The notes under the pieces: generated by a model | Database searches by the model: none | What the model saw: only the letters and a program-made list of their open reading frames with translations | What the model was told of the DNA's origin: nothing | Position numbers and translations under genes: made by a program | Shown: one piece after another, positions 19,758 to 28,377 of the stretch | Numbering within the stretch: position 1 is the stretch's first letter | Layout: each line of letters starts with the position of its first letter | DNA from: Arthrobacter pascens | Lineage (GTDB): Bacteria > Actinomycetota > Actinomycetes > Actinomycetales > Micrococcaceae | Direction: 5' to 3' | Assembly: GCF_030815585.1 (NCBI RefSeq) | Contig: NZ_JAUSWY010000001.1 | Location: 2,666,001 to 2,730,000 of the forward strand | DNA length: 64,000 nucleotides

Positions 19758-20984
19758 CTATCCTGACTCTTTTCCGGAATCCAGCAGCCGCGCCGGAAGG
19801 ATGGATTTGTTTCCGAATTTCCGGCTGACCCGGTCCAGCGCCTGCTCGGCCGCCCGCCAGTTGTCGTCCCTTCGATCAAGGCTCAGCTGAAGGGATGTCT
19901 GGTCGGCATCTTCCAGTTGCTCAGCACGGATACCAACCAGTCGCACCGTCATGGTCCTGGCTCCGAGCGACTCGAGGAGCTGAACCGCCACCGCATAGAT
20001 CAGCTGGGCACTGTCCACCGGTGTGTGCACCGTCCGGCTACGGGTGATGGTGGAGAAATCGGCGTAGCGCAGCTTCAACGCCACGGTCCTGGCCACCATC
20101 CCCGAGCTGCGCAACCGCTCCGCCGTCCGGTGTGAGAGGCGCAGCAGTTCGCGGTGAAGGATGGCGTCGTCGGCGGTATCCACGGCAAAGGTCTCCTCAG
20201 CCCCGATGCTCTTTTCCAGCCGGATGGGAGTCACCGGACGCGGGTCGATCCCCCATGACAGCCGGTAGACGTGCTCGCCGGTTGCACCCAACACCTTCTT
20301 CAGGGAAGCCAGCGGAGTGGCCGCTACGTCAGCGACGGTCCTGATGCCCATCCGGGCGAGGACGTCCGCGGTTTTGGCCCCGACTCCCCACAGCGCGCCC
20401 ACGGGAAGGCTGTGAAGATAGAGTACGGTCTCTTCGGGTCCGATCAACAGCAGCCCGTCCGGCTTGCAGCGCGTGGATGCAATCTTGGCCACGAATTTGC
20501 TTGCAGCAATGCCTACGGAAGCTGTGATGCCCAGCTCGCTGGCCACGCGGCGTCGGATCAGTTCCCCGATTTCGCGGGGAGTACCCAACCGCCGGATCGC
20601 GCCGCCGACGTCAAGGAAGGCTTCGTCAACGCTGAGGGGCTCCACGAGCTCCGTGATGGATTCAAAGATCGCCATCAGCTGGGCGGAGACCTCGTAGTAC
20701 AGCTTGTGCCTCGGTTCAATGATGACCGCCTTGGGGCACATGCGCGCCGCTACCACCATGGGCATGGCGGATTTCACTCCGAAGGCACGGGCCTCATACG
20801 ACGCCGAGAGCACCACCGAACGGTCGGCCGGGTAGCCAACGATCACCGGCTTGCCACGGAGCTCCGGCCGGGTGCGCAGCTCTACGGATACAAAGAACGC
20901 GTCCATATCCACGTGCATGATGGAGCTGCGCCTGAGCTCCCGAAGACCCGCTTCGGTTTGCTGATTGTTCCGCTCAGGCCCCAC
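19758..20984 (-). CDS. dinB: DNA polymerase IV (Y-family)
   Basis: 408-residue translesion polymerase. Palm/catalytic motifs HVDMDAFFVSVE (first Asp) and PLSVDEAFLDV (Asp-Glu pair) are intact, so it should be active. The steric region VLSASYEARAFGVKSAMP, the helix-hairpin-helix LWGVGAKTADVLARMGI and the little-finger domain follow. The C-terminus lacks a clear QLxLF-type clamp motif; TSLQLSLDRRD is the nearest. GTG at 20984 is used; the conserved part begins about 22 residues in. Transcribed divergently from the lipoprotein gene. Confidence 0.96.
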   Translation of the reverse strand: MGPERNNQQTEAGLRELRRSSIMHVDMDAFFVSVELRTRPELRGKPVIVGYPADRSVVLSASYEARAFGVKSAMPMVVAARMCPKAVIIEPRHKLYYEVSAQLMAIFESITELVEPLSVDEAFLDVGGAIRRLGTPREIGELIRRRVASELGITASVGIAASKFVAKIASTRCKPDGLLLIGPEETVLYLHSLPVGALWGVGAKTADVLARMGIRTVADVAATPLASLKKVLGATGEHVYRLSWGIDPRPVTPIRLEKSIGAEETFAVDTADDAILHRELLRLSHRTAERLRSSGMVARTVALKLRYADFSTITRSRTVHTPVDSAQLIYAVAVQLLESLGARTMTVRLVGIRAEQLEDADQTSLQLSLDRRDDNWRAAEQALDRVSRKFGNKSILPARLLDSGKESG

Positions 20985-21058
20985 GACTTCAATCCTATCC
21001 GCTGGTACTGACTAAACTGGAGGCTGAATCCGGCATCAACACCAGGAGGAATGTCCCT

Positions 21059-21583
21059 GTGACGGTCATAAATCTTAAGCCAGCAGGTCTGGCCGCCCTT
21101 GCGGCCGGCACCATGCTGGTACTCGCCGCGTGCAGTTCCGCGGCCCCTGGAGAGACCACGTCGTCCGCAGGTACGTCCTCGCAAGCAACCAGCCAGTCCA
21201 CTGCCACCGTGTCTGCCAGTCCGTCCGCTTCGCCGGGGACCTCGGCTACGGTGGGGGCCCTCGTCGCCGGTTTCCCGCAAAAGCTCCTGCCGCTCATGCC
21301 CGGCGCCACCGTGGTTTCCAGCAGTTTCGATAAGTCGGCGACGCCGGCCACCGCGGCGCTGGTAGCAAGCATCAAGTCCCCGACGGCCGCCGTCGTCGAT
21401 TTCTACTCCAAAGAGCTGGAGGCGCAGGGCTTCAAGGCCGTGCCGGGCGAGGCGGTGGGCACAGTGGCCTCCAAAGACTTCGTCAGAGGCGATAACGAGA
21501 CTGTCAACATTGCCGTGGTGGAAGCCGCCGGGGTTTCCACATTCACCATCGGCGCCAATGTGGCAGCTGAGTCAGCCAAGTGA
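21059..21583 (+). CDS. small secreted lipoprotein of unknown function
   Basis: 174-residue predicted lipoprotein. The signal peptide ends in lipobox LAAC (Cys25), followed by a Ser/Thr-rich linker (about 26-65) and a compact alpha/beta domain (about 70-174) with no motif I recognise. GTG start; AGGAGG lies about 12 bases upstream, and the ATG in between runs into a stop after three codons. It overlaps the next gene by 4 bases (GTGA), so it is co-translated with the polyprenyl synthase. It occupies the Rv2174 neighbourhood but is not related to it. Confidence 0.75.
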   Translation: MTVINLKPAGLAALAAGTMLVLAACSSAAPGETTSSAGTSSQATSQSTATVSASPSASPGTSATVGALVAGFPQKLLPLMPGATVVSSSFDKSATPATAALVASIKSPTAAVVDFYSKELEAQGFKAVPGEAVGTVASKDFVRGDNETVNIAVVEAAGVSTFTIGANVAAESAK

Positions 21584-22674
21584 CGGTCGCTGAGCAGCTG
21601 CGGCTTGAACAGGCTGCCTTTGTGGCAGCTGTGGCCGGCGAGCTGACTGACTTCCTCGGCACCCGGCAGTTGGTGATGGCGGGCATTTCACCTGATATTG
21701 ACCCCATCATGGGCTCCATCTCCAACCTGGTGACAGGTGGCAAGAGACTCCGTGCCTTGATGTGCTACTGGGGTTGGCGAGGAGCCGGCGGGGACCCGGC
21801 AGCCCGCCAGATAGTGACCGCCGGATCGGCGCTTGAGTTGTTCCAGGCCGCAGCGCTGATCCACGACGACATCATTGACCGTTCAGACACAAGGCGGGGC
21901 GGCCCCAGCGTCCACCGCCGATTTAGCCAGCTGCACCTCGCGCAGGGGTGGGCACTGGACAGCGAACGGTTCGGTCATGCCGCCGGCATCCTCGCAGGCG
22001 ATCTGTGCCTGTCCTTCAGCGAAGAAGCTTTCACCGACATCGGCGAACAGGCCGCGTCGGGGAGCCAGGCGCGCCTGATCTTCAACCTCATGCGTGCCGA
22101 AGTCATGGCAGGCCAGTACCTTGACATCCTGGAGGAAGTCGCTGGACCGGTCCGGGACCGGGCGGGGGCGGTCACCCGCGCGCATTCCATCATCAGGTTC
22201 AAGTCGGCCAAGTACTCCACGGAGCACCCGCTGGCGCTGGGCGGTGCGCTTGCCGGAGCGTCGGACGAGCTGCTCAGGGGGTATTCAGCCTTTGCCCTGC
22301 CGCTGGGTGAGGCATTTCAGCTCCGGGATGATGTCCTGGGCGTCTTTGGCGACCCCGTCACCACGGGAAAGCCTGCGGGGGACGATCTCCGCGAAGGCAA
22401 AAGAACTGTGCTGGTGGCTTTGGCCCTGGACCAGGCATCCGCGGACGAATCTGCGTTTATTGACGCAAAACTCGGCAGCCCTGATCTTGGCGCCGAAGAC
22501 GTGGCCGAAATCCGCCGCATCATCGAAGAGTCCGGAGCCCTCCAGGCGACTGAAGTGCTTATCGGCGAGTTCGGCTCGGCAGCGTTTGACGCATTGGAAA
22601 TGTTGCCGCTGGACGAACTGCCCAAGACTGCCCTGCGCAAGCTGGCTGAAGCAACAGTCAGCCGCGCTTCCTGA
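21580..22674 (+). CDS. idsA2: polyprenyl diphosphate synthase (geranylgeranyl type)
   Basis: 364-residue trans-isoprenyl diphosphate synthase, condensing IPP with allylic diphosphates to give C15-C20 or longer prenyl chains for carotenoids or quinones. First Asp-rich motif DDIIDRSDTRRG (about 95-106) and second motif LRDDVLGVFGD (about 247-257) are present. GGKRLRALM and HIDD-like IHDDIID are typical. It sits in the position of idsA2 (Rv2173) beside Rv2175c and pknL. Product length cannot be fixed from sequence alone. Confidence 0.92.
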   Translation: MTVAEQLRLEQAAFVAAVAGELTDFLGTRQLVMAGISPDIDPIMGSISNLVTGGKRLRALMCYWGWRGAGGDPAARQIVTAGSALELFQAAALIHDDIIDRSDTRRGGPSVHRRFSQLHLAQGWALDSERFGHAAGILAGDLCLSFSEEAFTDIGEQAASGSQARLIFNLMRAEVMAGQYLDILEEVAGPVRDRAGAVTRAHSIIRFKSAKYSTEHPLALGGALAGASDELLRGYSAFALPLGEAFQLRDDVLGVFGDPVTTGKPAGDDLREGKRTVLVALALDQASADESAFIDAKLGSPDLGAEDVAEIRRIIEESGALQATEVLIGEFGSAAFDALEMLPLDELPKTALRKLAEATVSRAS

Positions 22675-22695
22675 GTCCTCTTCTACACCACGGAG

Positions 22696-23049
22696 TTACC
22701 AGGCCAATGTTTGGGCCCTGCGCCGGATTTCCGTCTTCCGTCCTTCGCGCAGTGCATCAATGGGACGGCCCCGCAACGACTCGTCGGCTGTGAACAGCCA
22801 GACAATCAGGTCTTCATCGTCATAGCCTGCGTCGGCCAGGACCACAATGGTGCCTTTTAGGCTGTCGACTACTTGTCCATCTTGGATAAAAGCGGCCGGA
22901 ACGGACCGTATCCGGCGTTCCCCCACACGGAGGGCCGCTATCGCGCGCTCATCAATAAGGCTGTGGACTTTCGTAATGGAAACGTCCAACAACTTCGCGA
23001 CATCAGGCAAGGGCAGCCACTCGCCCACAAGGCTTTCTACATTACTCAC
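22696..23049 (-). CDS. Rv2175c-type DNA-binding protein
   Basis: 117-residue winged-helix/excisionase-like DNA-binding protein of the Rv2175c family (EWLPLPDVAKLLDVSITKVHSLIDERAI is the helix-turn-helix, cut here as one continuous N-terminal module; the C-terminus is RRRAQTLAW). In M. tuberculosis Rv2175c is phosphorylated by PknL, encoded next door; the kinase gene is 1.8 kb away here too. GTG start, no strong ribosome-binding site. Convergent with the polyprenyl synthase gene. Confidence 0.9.
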   Translation of the reverse strand: MSNVESLVGEWLPLPDVAKLLDVSITKVHSLIDERAIAALRVGERRIRSVPAAFIQDGQVVDSLKGTIVVLADAGYDDEDLIVWLFTADESLRGRPIDALREGRKTEIRRRAQTLAW

Positions 23050-23311
23050 GGATCAAGATTGCCATGGCGGACGGCCTGCAGCCTAGTCGGAGCAATTTGA
23101 AAAGCACTTTAGGAACCGCCGTGCCCGACGCCGGAAGTCAACACTCCGCAAAACTCCCCTTACATGGCATCCCGGAATTCTTGTGCTAAATGGAAATCCG
23201 TGAGAGATTCACTTAGATCACATTTGTAACATCAATAACTTAAGCAACACTAGTATCAATAATCACAACGGCATCACCCACGCACCCGCAGTTGAGAAGA
23301 GGATTCCTTCC
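23050..23311 (+). promoter_or_regulatory. AT-rich divergent promoter region before the LysM gene
   Basis: No gene. About 23195-23270 is markedly AT-rich compared with the rest of the window and contains TAGTAT (23251-23256) as a possible -10 for the LysM/transglycosylase gene. An imperfect GTGA-N5-TCAC motif lies at 23200-23212. A long leader of about 50 bases separates this from the ATG. No riboswitch fold is recognised. Confidence 0.5.
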
Positions 23312-24697
23312 ATGACGATGTCCCGCTCGCCCAAGCAGCCCCCCAAACCGAGTCTGCCCCTGATTGCCGCCACCACGGCAGCACTGCCTGCGGTCGTTTT
23401 GTCGTCTTTGGCCCTCGCCCAGTCTGCAACAGCGGAGCCGCGTCCCCGGGCCATCCCGGCCACGCTCGCCGCTGCCGTGAAAGCCCAGGCCGCGGGGGCT
23501 ACTGCATCAGTCATTCCTGCTGCGTTGGTCTCCACGACTTTTCCGGCGGCCTTCCGGCCCGCCCAGTCGTCGGCCCCCGCGGAACACACCGTTGCCCGCG
23601 GAGATACAGTCAGCGGAATCGCCGGTAAGTACGGCCTTGACACCTACGAGGTGCTCAAACTCAATAATCTCCAGCCGAACACCATCATTTACCCCGGCCA
23701 GAAGATCAAGCTGTCCGGCACCGGAACCGCCCCTGCGGCCACCCCGGCGGCCCCGGCTCCCGCCTCCGCCGCTCCGGGCAACGGGGCAGGCAGCTACACG
23801 GTGAAGCCTGGCGACACCCTGAGCGCCATCGCATCCCGGCATCGCGTGAGCCTTTCGGATGTGTTCAGCTGGAACGGCCTGAACATGCGCTCCATCATCC
23901 GCCCGGGCCAGAAAGTCAAGGTCAGCGCGGGCGAAGCCGCACCTGCCGCGCCGGCATCCGCCGTGCAGCCTGCTGCTGCACCGGCGGCGCCCGCTGCTCC
24001 CGCGCCGGCAACCGCCCCCGAAGGTTCGTACACCATTAAGGCAGGCGACACCCTGTCCGCCATCGCTTCCAGGCACGGCGTCAAACTTTCGGACATCCTG
24101 TCAGCGAACCAGCTCAGCATGACAACCATCATTTACCCCGGCAAGAAGCTGGTGATCCCCGGCTCTTCGGTGCAGCCCGCGTCAAGCCAGCCTGCTGCCA
24201 GCGTGACCCCGCTCGTGCCGAGCTCCTTCCTCGGGTTCAGCTACCCCGCGGCCGTGGTCAGCTCCGCCAACGAGAACAAGGCTCTGCTCAATGCCTCCCC
24301 CGTTCCGTCCCGCGAGCAGATGCAGGCCATCGTGGCCGACACTGCCCGCCGGATGGGCGTGGAACCATCCCTGGCCCTGGCGTTCGCCCACCAGGAATCA
24401 GGCTTCGACCAGCGCGCGGTTTCTCCCGCCAACGCCATCGGGGCCATGCAGGTGATCCCGGCTTCGGGCCAGTGGGCCTCGGACATGGTGGGGCGCAAGC
24501 TCAACCTGCTGGATCCCTATGACAACGCAACTGCCGGAGTGGCGATCATCAGCCGGCTGATTGCCACCAGCAAGGACCTGGACCACGCCATCGCCGGCTA
24601 TTACCAGGGCCAGTACTCGGTGAGCAAGAACGGAATGTACGACGACACCAAGGCCTACGTGGATGCCATCAAGGCGCACCAGAAGAACTTCGGCTGA
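23312..24697 (+). CDS. secreted LysM / lytic transglycosylase protein
   Basis: 461-residue exported cell-wall hydrolase. Signal peptide about 1-42 (ends ...AQSATAEP). Three LysM domains bind peptidoglycan: about 90-134 (HTVARGDTVSGIA), 160-204 (YTVKPGDTLSAIA) and 238-282 (YTIKAGDTLSAIA), joined by Ala/Pro-rich linkers. The C-terminal domain (about 333-461) is an SLT-type lytic transglycosylase with catalytic Glu in FAHQESGFDQRAV and the GAMQVIP signature. It likely cleaves glycan strands during growth or separation. Followed by a terminator at 24751. Confidence 0.93.
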   Translation: MTMSRSPKQPPKPSLPLIAATTAALPAVVLSSLALAQSATAEPRPRAIPATLAAAVKAQAAGATASVIPAALVSTTFPAAFRPAQSSAPAEHTVARGDTVSGIAGKYGLDTYEVLKLNNLQPNTIIYPGQKIKLSGTGTAPAATPAAPAPASAAPGNGAGSYTVKPGDTLSAIASRHRVSLSDVFSWNGLNMRSIIRPGQKVKVSAGEAAPAAPASAVQPAAAPAAPAAPAPATAPEGSYTIKAGDTLSAIASRHGVKLSDILSANQLSMTTIIYPGKKLVIPGSSVQPASSQPAASVTPLVPSSFLGFSYPAAVVSSANENKALLNASPVPSREQMQAIVADTARRMGVEPSLALAFAHQESGFDQRAVSPANAIGAMQVIPASGQWASDMVGRKLNLLDPYDNATAGVAIISRLIATSKDLDHAIAGYYQGQYSVSKNGMYDDTKAYVDAIKAHQKNFG

Positions 24698-24750
24698 CCT
24701 CCCTGCGAGCCGCCCTGGCCGGTTCACGGAACAGGCGGGGGAATAACGAT

Positions 24751-24783
24751 ACGGGTCCGGATCGCATGTTGATTCGGACCCGT
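24751..24783 (+). terminator. terminator after the LysM/transglycosylase gene
   Basis: 13-bp stem (ACGGGTCCGGATC pairing with GATTCGGACCCGT, one G/T wobble), 7-base loop, followed by TTTCATT. It ends just before the kinase promoter. Confidence 0.82.
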
Positions 24784-24796
24784 TTCATTGCGGCAT

Positions 24797-24811
24797 TAGG
24801 ATCGTAGGGTG
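24797..24811 (+). promoter_or_regulatory. probable leaderless start of the PASTA kinase gene
   Basis: TAGGAT, a TAnnnT-type -10, is followed by 6 bases and then the GTG start codon. This spacing puts the transcription start on the GTG itself, as in leaderless actinobacterial mRNAs. No Shine-Dalgarno sequence is seen apart from TAGG. Confidence 0.6.
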
Positions 24812-26875
24812 CAGGAAAACGTGTCAGACCGACTTGTTGGGACGCTGGTGGATAACCGCTACGCCGTCCAGTCCAAGCTGGCGCGCGGCGGCATGTCCAC
24901 CGTGTACCTGGCCACAGACCAGCGGCTGGAACGGGACGTGGCGCTCAAAGTACTGCACCCGCACCTGGCCACAGACGACACTTTCCTCGGCCGGCTGGGA
25001 CGCGAAGCGAAGTCTGCGGCAAGGCTCTCCCATGCCCACGTTGTGGGCGTACTCGATCAGGGCTACGACGGCCAGACCGCCTACCTGGTTATGGAATACA
25101 TCAAGGGGCACACGCTCCGGGATGTCATCAATTCAAAGGGCGCCCTGCCTCCCAGGCTGGCCCTGGCGCTCATCGACCCCGTGGTGGAAGGGCTTGGAGC
25201 CGCACACGCTGCCGGGCTGATCCACCGCGACGTCAAACCCGAGAACGTCCTCATTGCCGACGACGGCCGCATCAAGATCGGTGACTTCGGCCTGGCCCGC
25301 GCCGTCACCACGTCCACCAGCACCGGTGCGCTGATCGGCACCGTGGCGTACCTGTCCCCAGAGCTTGTCCTGGGAAAGCAGGCTGACGCCCGCAGCGACA
25401 TCTACTCGGTGGGGATCATGCTGTACGAGATGATCACGGGTCAGCAACCGTTCGACGGCGAAGTCCCCATCCAGGTCGCCTACCATCACGTGAACGGCAC
25501 TGTGGGGCCACCCTCCGACCTCGTGCCGGGGCTGGCCGGCGAAGTGGACGAACTGGTCCAGTGGTGCACGGCCAATGATCCCGAGAATCGGCCTGTGGAC
25601 GGCAACGCCCTGCTTCAGGAGCTGCGCCATATCCGCACCAACCTCACGGATTCCGAGCTGGACCTCCAGCCGCCGGCGGCCTTGGCTGCCGGCCCACAGC
25701 ACCCCACCGAGGTCATTGCGCGCATCAGCAACCCCACAGCAGTGATGTCGCCCTTCTCCCATCCCGGGCCGCAGCACCGTCCCGAGGAGCACGCCACGTC
25801 GGTGTTCCCGGCAACACCGCACGCGCAGCAACAACCTCAGATGCAGCCTGCTGCCGAACATGCCCCGTTCTTCCCGCCTGCGGCGGTCCCCCTCAGCAAG
25901 CGGGCCCAGCGCAAGGCGGAACGGGAAGATGAGAAAGCCAGGTCCCGGGCTGCCGCAACCCCCGTCAGGAACCTAAGGGAGGGCAATCCCCGGCGCCGGG
26001 GTGCCCTGTGGGTGGTCATCATCGTCATCGCCGCTTTGCTGGCCACGGGGGCGGGCTGGTTCTTCGGCATGGGGCCAGGTTCGCCGGGAACCGTTCCACC
26101 GGTCGCCAACATGACAGTAGCCCAGGCCCAGCAGCTGTTAAGCGATGCGGGCTTTCAGTCCCGTACCAACGATGTCTTTGACGATGACGTCCCGTCAGGC
26201 CTCGTGGTCGGCTCCCAACCCGAGGCCGGAGCCGAGATCAGGAAGTTTCAGCCCGTGGCACTTTTTGTGTCCAAGGGGCCGCAGCTGTTTGGGCTCCCGA
26301 AGCTGACGGGAAAGTCGCTGGATCAAGCCAAGGACGAGCTCAACCACGCGGAAATGGCACTGGGCAACATCACTGAACAATTTGATGAGGCTGTTGCTGC
26401 CGGTGTTGTGCTGACGCAGGACCCTGTCTCTGGGACGCCTGCAAGGCACGGCACGCCTGTGAATCTCACGGTCTCCAAGGGTCCCCAGCCCCTTCCGGTA
26501 CCGGCTGTCGTTGGCCAGGACCAGGACGATGCCGTGAAGGTGATTGAGGCCGCCGGGCTCAAAGCCGTCGTCGCGCCGGAAACGGTCTATGACAAGACCG
26601 TCCCCAAGGGTGCAGTGGCCAGCCAGTCGCCGTCATCCGGAACACTGACCAGGGGCGGCACCGTCACACTCACGGTGTCCAAGGGCCCCAAGATGGTAAA
26701 AGTGCCCAGCTACATCGGCAAACAGGCATCCGAGGCCCGGAGGGAATTGGAGAAGCTGGGCTTCGAGGTGCGCGTGAACAATATCCTCGGCGGATTCTTT
26801 GGAACGGTCCGCGACCAGGACCCCGTAAATAAAGACGTACCGGAAGGTTCGCTCATCACGCTGACGGTGGTGTAG
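24809..26875 (+). CDS. pknL: PASTA-domain Ser/Thr protein kinase at the pknL locus
   Basis: 688-residue membrane kinase. Kinase domain about 12-275: glycine loop LARGGMSTVYLA, Lys in VALKVLHPH, catalytic HRDVKPENVLI, DFGLARA and activation-loop Thr residues (TTSTSTGALIGTVAYLSPE). A Pro/Gln-rich juxtamembrane linker follows, then one membrane segment (about 396-418). Four extracellular PASTA repeats begin near 430, 490, 559 and 627; these bind muropeptides or lipid II in PknB-type kinases. Synteny (Rv2175c neighbour, aroG downstream) points to pknL, but the PASTA array is PknB-like. The kinase appears active. Confidence 0.93.
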   Translation: MQENVSDRLVGTLVDNRYAVQSKLARGGMSTVYLATDQRLERDVALKVLHPHLATDDTFLGRLGREAKSAARLSHAHVVGVLDQGYDGQTAYLVMEYIKGHTLRDVINSKGALPPRLALALIDPVVEGLGAAHAAGLIHRDVKPENVLIADDGRIKIGDFGLARAVTTSTSTGALIGTVAYLSPELVLGKQADARSDIYSVGIMLYEMITGQQPFDGEVPIQVAYHHVNGTVGPPSDLVPGLAGEVDELVQWCTANDPENRPVDGNALLQELRHIRTNLTDSELDLQPPAALAAGPQHPTEVIARISNPTAVMSPFSHPGPQHRPEEHATSVFPATPHAQQQPQMQPAAEHAPFFPPAAVPLSKRAQRKAEREDEKARSRAAATPVRNLREGNPRRRGALWVVIIVIAALLATGAGWFFGMGPGSPGTVPPVANMTVAQAQQLLSDAGFQSRTNDVFDDDVPSGLVVGSQPEAGAEIRKFQPVALFVSKGPQLFGLPKLTGKSLDQAKDELNHAEMALGNITEQFDEAVAAGVVLTQDPVSGTPARHGTPVNLTVSKGPQPLPVPAVVGQDQDDAVKVIEAAGLKAVVAPETVYDKTVPKGAVASQSPSSGTLTRGGTVTLTVSKGPKMVKVPSYIGKQASEARRELEKLGFEVRVNNILGGFFGTVRDQDPVNKDVPEGSLITLTVV

Positions 26876-26898
26876 CCGGCTGCTGCCGGCCACACCAC
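26867..26898. terminator. bidirectional hairpin between kinase and aroG
   Basis: GTGGTGT-A-GCCGGC, loop TGCT, GCCGGC-C-ACACCAC: a 13-bp stem with one mismatch that overlaps the kinase stop codon and sits between two convergent genes. Confidence 0.72.
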
Positions 26899-26914
26899 CA
26901 TCAGGTCCCGGCTG

Positions 26915-28306
26915 TCAGTGCTTGGCGAGGGCGCCGGCCACCAGGAAAGCCATTTCGAGCGACTGCATGTGGTTCAGCCGCGGGTCGCAGACCGACTCGT
27001 AGCGGTCCAGGAAGGCGTCCTGGTCCACCGGATCGGCACCACCAAGGCATTCCGCGACGTCGTCGCCGGTCATCTCGACATGCAGGCCGCCCGGAACGGT
27101 TCCCAAGCCGTGGTGCACTTCAAAGAACCCGCGCACTTCGTCAATGACGTCATCGAAATTGCGGGTCTTGTAGCCGTTCGGCGAGGTGACAGTATTGCCG
27201 TGCATCGGATCAGTGACCCAGAGGACCTGCGCACCGGAGGCGGTGACCTTCTCCACCACCGCGGGCAGTTTCTCCCGGATATTTCCGGCGCCCATGCGGG
27301 TGATGAAAGTCAGGCGGCCGGGCTCCCGCTCAGGATCCAGCTTGTCGATGAGCCGCAGGGCGTCGTCGCCCGTAGTGGACGGGCCAAGCTTGACGCCGAT
27401 CGGGTTGCGGACCCTCGAGAGGAAATCGATGTGCGCGTGATCAAGCTCGCGGGTGCGCTCCCCGATCCACAGGAAATGCGCCGAGGTGTCGTAGGGAAAC
27501 CCGGTCCGCGAGTCGATGCGGGTCAGCGCACGCTCATAGTCCAGCAGCAGGGCCTCGTGGCTCGCGAAGAATTCCACTCGCTTGAGTGCCTCGAAGTCGG
27601 CGCCACAGGAAGCCATGAACTGGATGGCGCGGTCGATGTCGCGGGCAAGGGACTCATAGCGGGCGTGCGCGGGGTTTTCGGTGAAGCCCTTGTTCCACTG
27701 ATGCACCGAGCGCAGGTCCGCGAACCCACCCTGCGTGAACGCCCGGATGAGGTTCAGGGTGGAGGCGGAGGTGTGGTACGCCTTGAGCATCCGGGCGGCG
27801 TCGTGGCCCCGGGACTCCGGTGTGAAGTCGTAGCCGTTGACGATGTCGCCACGGTATGCCGGAAGGGTCACGCCGTCGCGGGTCTCATCGTTGGAAGAGC
27901 GGGGCTTCGCAAACTGGCCGGCCATCCGGCCCATCTTGATCACCGGCATCGCCGCACCGTAGGTGAGCACCACTGCCATCTGGAGGATGGTCTTGACGCG
28001 TGCACTGATTTTGTCCGCCGTCGCAGCCTCAAAGGTCTCCGCGCAGTCGCCGCCCTGCAGCAGGAATGCCTTGCCCTGGGCCGCGGCGGCCAGCCGTTCG
28101 CGGAGGATGTCCACCTCACCGGCGAAAACCAGCGGCGGGAGGATGGACAGTTCCTTGACCGAGGCGTCGAATACGTCCTTGTCCTGCCAGCTGGGCTGCT
28201 GGGAGACGGGAAGGTCCCTCCAGTCGTCAAGGCCTGGATAGTTGGCGGCTCCGCTCTGGGAGGTGCTGGACAGCGAGAAGGCGGGTTTTGCAGATAGCTC
28301 AGTCAC
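26915..28306 (-). CDS. aroG: class II DAHP synthase
   Basis: 463-residue 3-deoxy-D-arabino-heptulosonate-7-phosphate synthase, plant/mycobacterial class II, first step of the shikimate pathway (PEP + erythrose-4-phosphate). Conserved segments include LLQGGDCAETF, MPVIKMGRMAGQFAKPRS, YRGDIVNGYDF, GVKLGPSTT, ITRMGAGNIREKLP and WVTDPMHGNT, with the metal-binding residues in place. Starts with GTG, and the upstream spacing suggests a leaderless transcript. Convergent with the PASTA kinase gene, as in M. tuberculosis (Rv2176/Rv2178c). Confidence 0.97.
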   Translation of the reverse strand: MTELSAKPAFSLSSTSQSGAANYPGLDDWRDLPVSQQPSWQDKDVFDASVKELSILPPLVFAGEVDILRERLAAAAQGKAFLLQGGDCAETFEAATADKISARVKTILQMAVVLTYGAAMPVIKMGRMAGQFAKPRSSNDETRDGVTLPAYRGDIVNGYDFTPESRGHDAARMLKAYHTSASTLNLIRAFTQGGFADLRSVHQWNKGFTENPAHARYESLARDIDRAIQFMASCGADFEALKRVEFFASHEALLLDYERALTRIDSRTGFPYDTSAHFLWIGERTRELDHAHIDFLSRVRNPIGVKLGPSTTGDDALRLIDKLDPEREPGRLTFITRMGAGNIREKLPAVVEKVTASGAQVLWVTDPMHGNTVTSPNGYKTRNFDDVIDEVRGFFEVHHGLGTVPGGLHVEMTGDDVAECLGGADPVDQDAFLDRYESVCDPRLNHMQSLEMAFLVAGALAKH

Positions 28307-28318
28307 CCTCTAAGACTA
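28304..28318 (-). promoter_or_regulatory. probable leaderless start of aroG
   Basis: On the minus strand TAGTCT (28318-28313), 6 bases, then the GTG start at 28306. The spacing is the same as at the kinase gene (24797) and implies transcription starting at the GTG. Confidence 0.55.
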
Positions 28319-28377
28319 ATGTGCCCCAAGGGCATTGGGACACCGGGGCGTCACGCGTACCGGGAGCGGCGTCACAG

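Noticed and set aside
19487..19879. 130-codon frame between dinB and the DUF3040 gene
   Set aside because: Overlaps the dinB 3' end, low-complexity Arg/Pro content, no ribosome-binding site; the gap looks regulatory.
23200..23212. GTGA-N5-TCAC as a CRP/GlxR site before the LysM gene
   Set aside because: CRP-type sites need GTGA-N6-TCAC with TGTGA/TCACA ends; spacing and flanks do not fit.
23050..23311. c-di-AMP (ydaO-type) riboswitch, often found before wall hydrolase genes
   Set aside because: The conserved paired elements of that riboswitch are not seen, and the region is AT-rich promoter-like DNA.
26918..28297. 459-codon frame antisense to aroG
   Set aside because: Opposite a full-length, motif-complete DAHP synthase; no recognisable protein.
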